From Pseudolabrys sp. (GTDB lineage Bacteria > Pseudomonadota > Alphaproteobacteria > Rhizobiales > Xanthobacteraceae): a stretch of DNA of 34,784 bases. Positions within the stretch are counted from its first letter, which is position 1, and the number at the start of each line of letters is the position of its first letter. The stretch lies in assembly GCA_022841665.1 (NCBI GenBank), contig JALHRB010000041.1, positions 1 through 34,784 on the forward strand, read 5' to 3'. The notes beneath the pieces are model-generated. The model made no database searches, had not been told where the DNA came from, and saw nothing but the letters and a program-made list of their open reading frames with translations. Below, piece after piece: positions 31,738 through 34,784 of this stretch. The position numbers were made by a program, and so were the translations under genes.

Positions 31738-32300
31738 GCCGCATCCCCCTTCGGTCGCACGGCGAGCGTGTGGTGCTTGGCGCAATAGGGCAGCCGGCCG
31801 CCATCGCGGGGTGCGTCACAGAAGATCCCGGTCGGGCGGCCCTCATGGCCCCACATCGGCCACAGGCAGGTGTGCCCCGGCGCACGTGGCGCCAGCACCA
31901 GCGGCGGCTCGCGCAGAACCGGCGGCAGCGGCCCGCGCAGTTCGCCAGGCGGCCGTCCGCCAAGGCGCGGCGGGGTTGCCTGCCACCGCTCGCGACGCCG
32001 CGTCGTGCGGGTGCCAGGCGTGTGCGCGCGCTTCGCTGCGGCCTCGCTGTGCGGCGAGACAAAGCCGGCCGTGCGCCACGAGCCGTCCGGGGCCGAGACG
32101 ACGCGGGATGAGATGCCGCGCTGCACGACGATCAGCCCGGCCCGCTCTGCGCCGCGGATCATCTCAGAAGCAGCGGACGGCGAGCGGAGTTCGAACTTAC
32201 CGACCACGGCGTCATTGGTCGGGCACACGTCGCCGGCCATCGCTGCGGCGCGGATAACGCCGACCAGCTTTTGCAGGCGTTCGATGCTGTAGTTGGTCAC
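31734..32300 (-). CDS. Winged-helix protein with GcrA-like C-terminal domain
   Basis: This 188-aa protein has an N-terminal winged-helix-like domain (residues 1-70: LQKLVGVIRAAAMAGDVCP, NDAVVGKFELRSPSAASEMIRGAERAGLIVV, then a wing QRGISSRVVS). A basic Pro-rich linker follows, then residues 142-182 (GHTCLWPMW ... GIFCDAP ... LPYCAKHHTLAVRP). That last part closely matches the C-terminal sigma-binding part of GcrA, where C-W-P, F-C-G and P-Y-C-x-x-H are conserved (here Cys145, Cys161, Cys173, His176). GcrA activates promoters with methylated sites through sigma70. The usual GcrA N-terminal HTH is replaced here. The methyltransferase gene lies just upstream. Domain identity is from motif; function is inferred. 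Confidence 0.65.
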   Translation of the reverse strand: MTNYSIERLQKLVGVIRAAAMAGDVCPTNDAVVGKFELRSPSAASEMIRGAERAGLIVVQRGISSRVVSAPDGSWRTAGFVSPHSEAAAKRAHTPGTRTTRRRERWQATPPRLGGRPPGELRGPLPPVLREPPLVLAPRAPGHTCLWPMWGHEGRPTGIFCDAPRDGGRLPYCAKHHTLAVRPKGDAA

Positions 32301-32455
32301 GTGCGCGCCTCCGAAAAGGCACGCCGGGCGGTATGAGGGCCGCCCGGCGCGAGGTTAGGGATGTCCAGAAGCGGACACGTCACACCTAGACGTGTCGCCG
32401 GCACATGCCGGCTCGTGTGGGTGTCCGAAGACACCGCATCTCGTGTGTTGCTCAT
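32297..32455 (-). CDS. 52-aa ORF with ATGA junctions, unknown
   Basis: The frame starts in an ATGA overlap with the methyltransferase stop (32452-32455) and ends in an ATGA overlap with the GcrA-like gene (32297-32300). The product (MSNTRDAVSSDTHTSRHVPA...) is hydrophilic and has no recognisable fold. Nearly half of the coding DNA forms three hairpins. It may be a leader-like coupling ORF, with ribosome movement deciding whether the hairpins form. Confidence 0.45.
   Translation of the reverse strand: MSNTRDAVSSDTHTSRHVPATRLGVTCPLLDIPNLAPGGPHTARRAFSEART
32374..32435 (-). promoter_or_regulatory. Three tandem perfect hairpins
   Basis: On the minus strand GGTGTC-TTCG-GACACC (32435-32420) comes first, with a stable UUCG loop closed by C-G. 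GCCGGC-ATGT-GCCGGC (32412-32397) follows, and directly after it GACACGT-(9)-ACGTGTC (32396-32374). The first and third share GTGTC/GACAC words. All lie inside the 52-aa ORF between the methyltransferase and GcrA-like genes. They could act as an RNA attenuator or as binding sites. Confidence 0.6.
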
Positions 32456-33318
32456 GCGACTGCATCCCGGAAGATGTCGCCCTGCCGCTGCGCGTCGGCG
32501 ATGCGGCGAAGGGCGATGTCGAAGTAGCGTTCTTCGATCTCGATCCCGACGAAGGGATGCCGCATCTGCACGGCGGCGACGCCGGTGCTGCCGCTGCCCA
32601 TGTAGGGATCGAGGATCACACCGCCGGGCGGGACGCGCAGCTTGTCGATTGTGAAGCGCATCACCGAGATGGGCTTCTGCGTCGGGTGGTCGCCACCTTC
32701 CGCGACAAGGACCGCGCGCGGCACGGTTATGCGCCGCGTCGCCTGCCGGCGATTTGTCCAAGCCATCTCAACGTCAGCAAGGCTGAAGTCGGTTTGGCCC
32801 TTATCCCAAATTAGCCACCCCATCGAAGGCGGCAGGCAATCGGCGAAGTAGTTTCCGCCCCATAGCGCGACGTAATCCGCTGCAGCGCCAAGCCACGACA
32901 GCCACGCTGCAGGCGGGCGCTCGCGATCCCATGCAACGTCTTCGCGGGTTTGCCGCCAGCCGTGAGACGCGCTGAAGCCCCCGCTGTTGCCGTGGTCTAT
33001 CCCATAGGGCGGATCGGAAATCACCGCCGCCGGCCGCGCGAGCGTCGGCGCGATGAGCCTGCAATCACCTAGGTAGAGCGTCGCGAGGCCGATCTGTTCG
33101 CGCCGCTTCCACGGCCCCGGATACTGCGGGTCTTCGTGCGGCTGATCAGGGACGGCGGCGGGGTGCTCGATGAGGGGCCGAGCCCCCGCCGCCGTGGGCG
33201 CGCTGCCGTTGCGAAGTGGCCCGCGCGCGCCGTCTGGTGTGGTCGGCGCGGTCGGAGGCTTCCGGTCGCCCCCGCGCCGGGTAGTAGCCTGGGCGGCCGG
33301 ATCAGGAGCCGCGCGCAT
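32452..33318 (-). CDS. Beta-class DNA methyltransferase (N6-A or N4-C)
   Basis: This 288-aa enzyme methylates DNA with SAM. After about 65 Pro/Ala-rich residues, LYLGDCRLIAPTLARP leads to VISDPPYGIDHGN (catalytic DPPY, about 101-104). The target-recognition stretch follows, then GGDHPTQKPISVMRF and VILDPYMGSGSTGVAAVQ (SAM-binding, about 244-261). DPPY before the SAM motif is the beta-class order, as in CcrM. It lacks CcrM's C-terminal extension, so a GANTC target is not assured. No restriction enzyme lies nearby, so it is an orphan enzyme, used to protect phage DNA or mark promoters. It overlaps DUF2303 by one base (TGATG). Confidence 0.85.
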   Translation of the reverse strand: MRAAPDPAAQATTRRGGDRKPPTAPTTPDGARGPLRNGSAPTAAGARPLIEHPAAVPDQPHEDPQYPGPWKRREQIGLATLYLGDCRLIAPTLARPAAVISDPPYGIDHGNSGGFSASHGWRQTREDVAWDRERPPAAWLSWLGAAADYVALWGGNYFADCLPPSMGWLIWDKGQTDFSLADVEMAWTNRRQATRRITVPRAVLVAEGGDHPTQKPISVMRFTIDKLRVPPGGVILDPYMGSGSTGVAAVQMRHPFVGIEIEERYFDIALRRIADAQRQGDIFRDAVA

Positions 33319-34130
33319 CAGGCGCTCGGCGCCCGACCGTCCAGCACGGACACGTTGCTTCCGCGCTCGATCTTCGCGACCACGTCCTCCAGGACGCGGC
33401 CCATCAGATCGTCCAGCCGCTCCAGCTTCACGCCTAGCCGAAGCTTCCCGTCCTCCAGACGGTAGCGGAAACGCGCTGGCACCGCGTAGGGCGCGTTGCC
33501 TTGGAGCGGCGAGAGGCTGAGGGTGATCGTCTCCGGCACGTCGATTTGGCCGGCGCCGACCTTGGCTTCGGTGTTCTCGATGTTCTCGAATTGCACCTGA
33601 CCGTTGGACAAGCGAACGGCGCGACGGAAGTTGGTGGTGCGCGTCGCCTGGAACAGCGTGGCGATTTCCAGCATGACCGCGCCGGCCGGCGAGACGATGT
33701 CGGCGATGTTCTCCTCGATGAACTCGGCGAACTCGGTCTGGCCCATCAGCCGGCCATCAATACCCTTCCACCGCGTCCACTGCGGCGTCGGACGGAACTC
33801 GATGCGGGCGCGGAAATCGCCCCACCCCGGGCCGTCCTTGCCGTTGCCGTTCAGCACCGCCTCGATGGCGGGCTTGTCTGGATTGCGGTCGAGATAGATT
33901 GCGACGTTGCCGGCGCCTTCATTGTCGCGGATGACCTGATTGAAACTCGCCGCGTCAAAGACGGTGACGACGCCCTTCTTGCGCGGGGGCGCCGGGAGGT
34001 AGCTCCGCAGGTCCACGATCTCGCCATTGGCCTGCACGAGGATCGGTGCTTCAGCCGGATTGGCGATGGTGAGGGCGACGCCTTCGCGGGCGGCATCGAT
34101 CACTGCCTGCATGTCGTTGTTGTTCGGCAT
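33318..34130 (-). CDS. DUF2303 (YfdQ-like) phage protein
   Basis: This 270-aa protein begins MPNNNDMQAVIDAAREGVA and contains VVDAAS-like FDAASFNQVIRDN, YLDRNPDKPAIEAVLNG, GWGDFRARIEFRPTPQWTRWKG and MGQTEFAEFIEENIADI. These are the characteristic blocks of DUF2303/YfdQ proteins found in early regions of many proteobacterial phages. Function is unknown; its place beside nuclease and recombination-type genes suggests DNA metabolism. A GTG at 34145 in a GTGA overlap would add five residues; the ATG at 34130 has GAGG nearby and matches relatives better. Confidence 0.8.
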   Translation of the reverse strand: MPNNNDMQAVIDAAREGVALTIANPAEAPILVQANGEIVDLRSYLPAPPRKKGVVTVFDAASFNQVIRDNEGAGNVAIYLDRNPDKPAIEAVLNGNGKDGPGWGDFRARIEFRPTPQWTRWKGIDGRLMGQTEFAEFIEENIADIVSPAGAVMLEIATLFQATRTTNFRRAVRLSNGQVQFENIENTEAKVGAGQIDVPETITLSLSPLQGNAPYAVPARFRYRLEDGKLRLGVKLERLDDLMGRVLEDVVAKIERGSNVSVLDGRAPSA

Positions 34131-34141
34131 GTCCGCGGCCC

Positions 34142-34501
34142 TCACGCCAGCGCCCGCGCGGCCGAAGCCGAAGGGCCAATGTCGCGAACAGGTTCAGCAG
34201 CACCGATCTCCCGCAGCGGTAGGCTGGGCTGCTTCGGGTCCTGCCGGATCAGATTGTTCTCCGGCGTCACAAAGAAGATGCTGCCGCCCTTGGTCGGCTT
34301 CGGCTTCGTGATCTTGAGTTCGTCCATCACCATCACGGCGCCGTCGCCATGCGGCTTGACGGCGATGGTGAGGGTCAACTTGCCGCCCTTGCCCTCGCTC
34401 GCGACCGCTTCCACGATCTCGTTCAAGGCTTCGGTCAGTTCTTCATGCGTGAGCCCGTTGCGGTGCTCGCGCAGCAAATCCAGGAACGGCCTGGCGCTCA
34501 T
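34142..34501 (-). CDS. Small early phage protein
   Basis: This 119-aa protein starts MSARPFLDLLREHRNGLTHEEL with a helical region (LTEALNEIVEAVASEGKGG). LTLTIAVKPHGDGAVMVMDELKITKP follows, then SIFFVTPENNLIRQDPKQPSLPLREI. This pattern is seen in phage proteins commonly encoded directly before DUF2303 genes. ATG 34501 has AAGGAGA upstream, so the TTG at 34507 is not needed. Role unknown, perhaps linked with DUF2303. Confidence 0.6.
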   Translation of the reverse strand: MSARPFLDLLREHRNGLTHEELTEALNEIVEAVASEGKGGKLTLTIAVKPHGDGAVMVMDELKITKPKPTKGGSIFFVTPENNLIRQDPKQPSLPLREIGAAEPVRDIGPSASAARALA

Positions 34502-34503
34502 AC

Positions 34504-34784
34504 TCAAGTCTCCTTCTGGCTTGTCGCGCGAGCCCGGCGCGACGCGGGTTTCTGGAGAAGCGCGACCGCCACCACGCCGGCCCCGAACACCACGAGCGCG
34601 CTGGGCTCGCTGACGGGCGTTCCAACGCGGGGAGTTTCCAGCGCAGGTCGCGGCGACGGCAGCGACGGCGGCTCCAGCATGCGGTCACCGACCACGAGCG
34701 CGGCCGGGATGGACGCGCACACGATCAGCGGCGCGACGATGCGGCGGATTGGCCCGATGCTGGCGCCGGAGCCGATGGCACGCG
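34504..34784 (-). CDS. PEP-CTERM-like secreted/membrane peptide (5' cut)
   Basis: The frame runs in from the right edge, so the start is missing. It shows a first hydrophobic segment (IRRIVAPLIVCASIPAALVV) that looks like a signal peptide, a Pro-rich linker (LEPPSLPSPRPALETPRVG), and an end very like a PEP-CTERM sorting signal: VSEPSALVVFGAGVVAVALL, then a basic cluster (RRAR). In PEP-CTERM systems a Glu-Pro motif, a transmembrane helix and an Arg cluster direct sorting by exosortase. A phage copy may use this, or may just be a two-TM peptide. Confidence 0.5.
   Translation of the reverse strand, partial: RAIGSGASIGPIRRIVAPLIVCASIPAALVVGDRMLEPPSLPSPRPALETPRVGTPVSEPSALVVFGAGVVAVALLQKPASRRARATSQKET

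Noticed and set aside
32452-33318. CcrM orthologue with GANTC target
   Set aside because: Beta class agrees, but the C-terminal extension of CcrM is absent, so the target cannot be stated.
1-34784. tRNA genes, integrase, attachment sites
   Set aside because: I saw no convincing tRNA cloverleaf, recombinase motif or direct-repeat att pair in this window.

Overview
The window is about 34.8 kb of GC-rich DNA carrying most of a tailed-phage or prophage genome with a lambda-like long non-contractile (siphovirus) tail. Every convincing gene lies on the minus strand, so the genome reads from the right edge to the left. The host is probably an alphaproteobacterium. This is inferred from a GcrA-type C-terminal domain in one regulator, a PEP-CTERM-like small protein, and high GC. 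No integrase, lysogeny repressor or complete lysis cassette is visible, so lifestyle cannot be decided. Both edges cut through the element.

Reading direction, right to left. (1) 34784-30945, early/regulatory block: a PEP-CTERM-like secreted or membrane peptide cut by the edge, a small phage protein, a DUF2303/YfdQ protein, a beta-class DNA methyltransferase, a 52-aa ORF that contains three tandem hairpins, a winged-helix protein with a GcrA-like C-terminus, a small HTH protein, a VRR-NUC nuclease and a small helical protein. (2) 30926-27238, replication block: an SSB-like candidate, a 719-aa PrimPol/AAA helicase, and two clusters of ATGTCCCGC repeats with about 10-11 bp spacing that look like an iteron origin. 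One cluster is inside the helicase gene and the other is inside a 55-aa ORF just after it. (3) 27241-25713: a chain of very small, overlapping accessory genes ending in a possible late regulator. (4) 25511-17422, packaging and head: TerS, TerL, a gpW-like joiner, portal, a fused prohead protease/major capsid, a DUF2190 decoration protein, then an inserted glycosyltransferase and SAM methyltransferase pair, and a head-tail joiner. (5) 17060-5372, tail: several structural proteins including a LamG-like lectin, a tail-terminator-like protein with a 22-aa tandem repeat domain, a tail-completion protein, the tail tube, G/GT tail chaperones with a clear -1 frameshift heptamer, a short tape measure, four tail-tip proteins and a fibre. 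(6) 5367-92: two tailspikes with related N-terminal adaptors but different enzymatic-type bodies (SGNH-like esterase and parallel beta-helix), a lone OmpR-type winged helix, and a holin-like protein.

Most neighbouring genes overlap by 1 or 4 bases (TGATG or ATGA), so long polycistronic messages with translational coupling are likely. The most unusual features are the methyltransferase plus GcrA-like regulator pair with structured RNA or DNA between them, the two helically phased repeat clusters in coding sequence, the repeat-fused tail terminator, and the modular tailspike pair.
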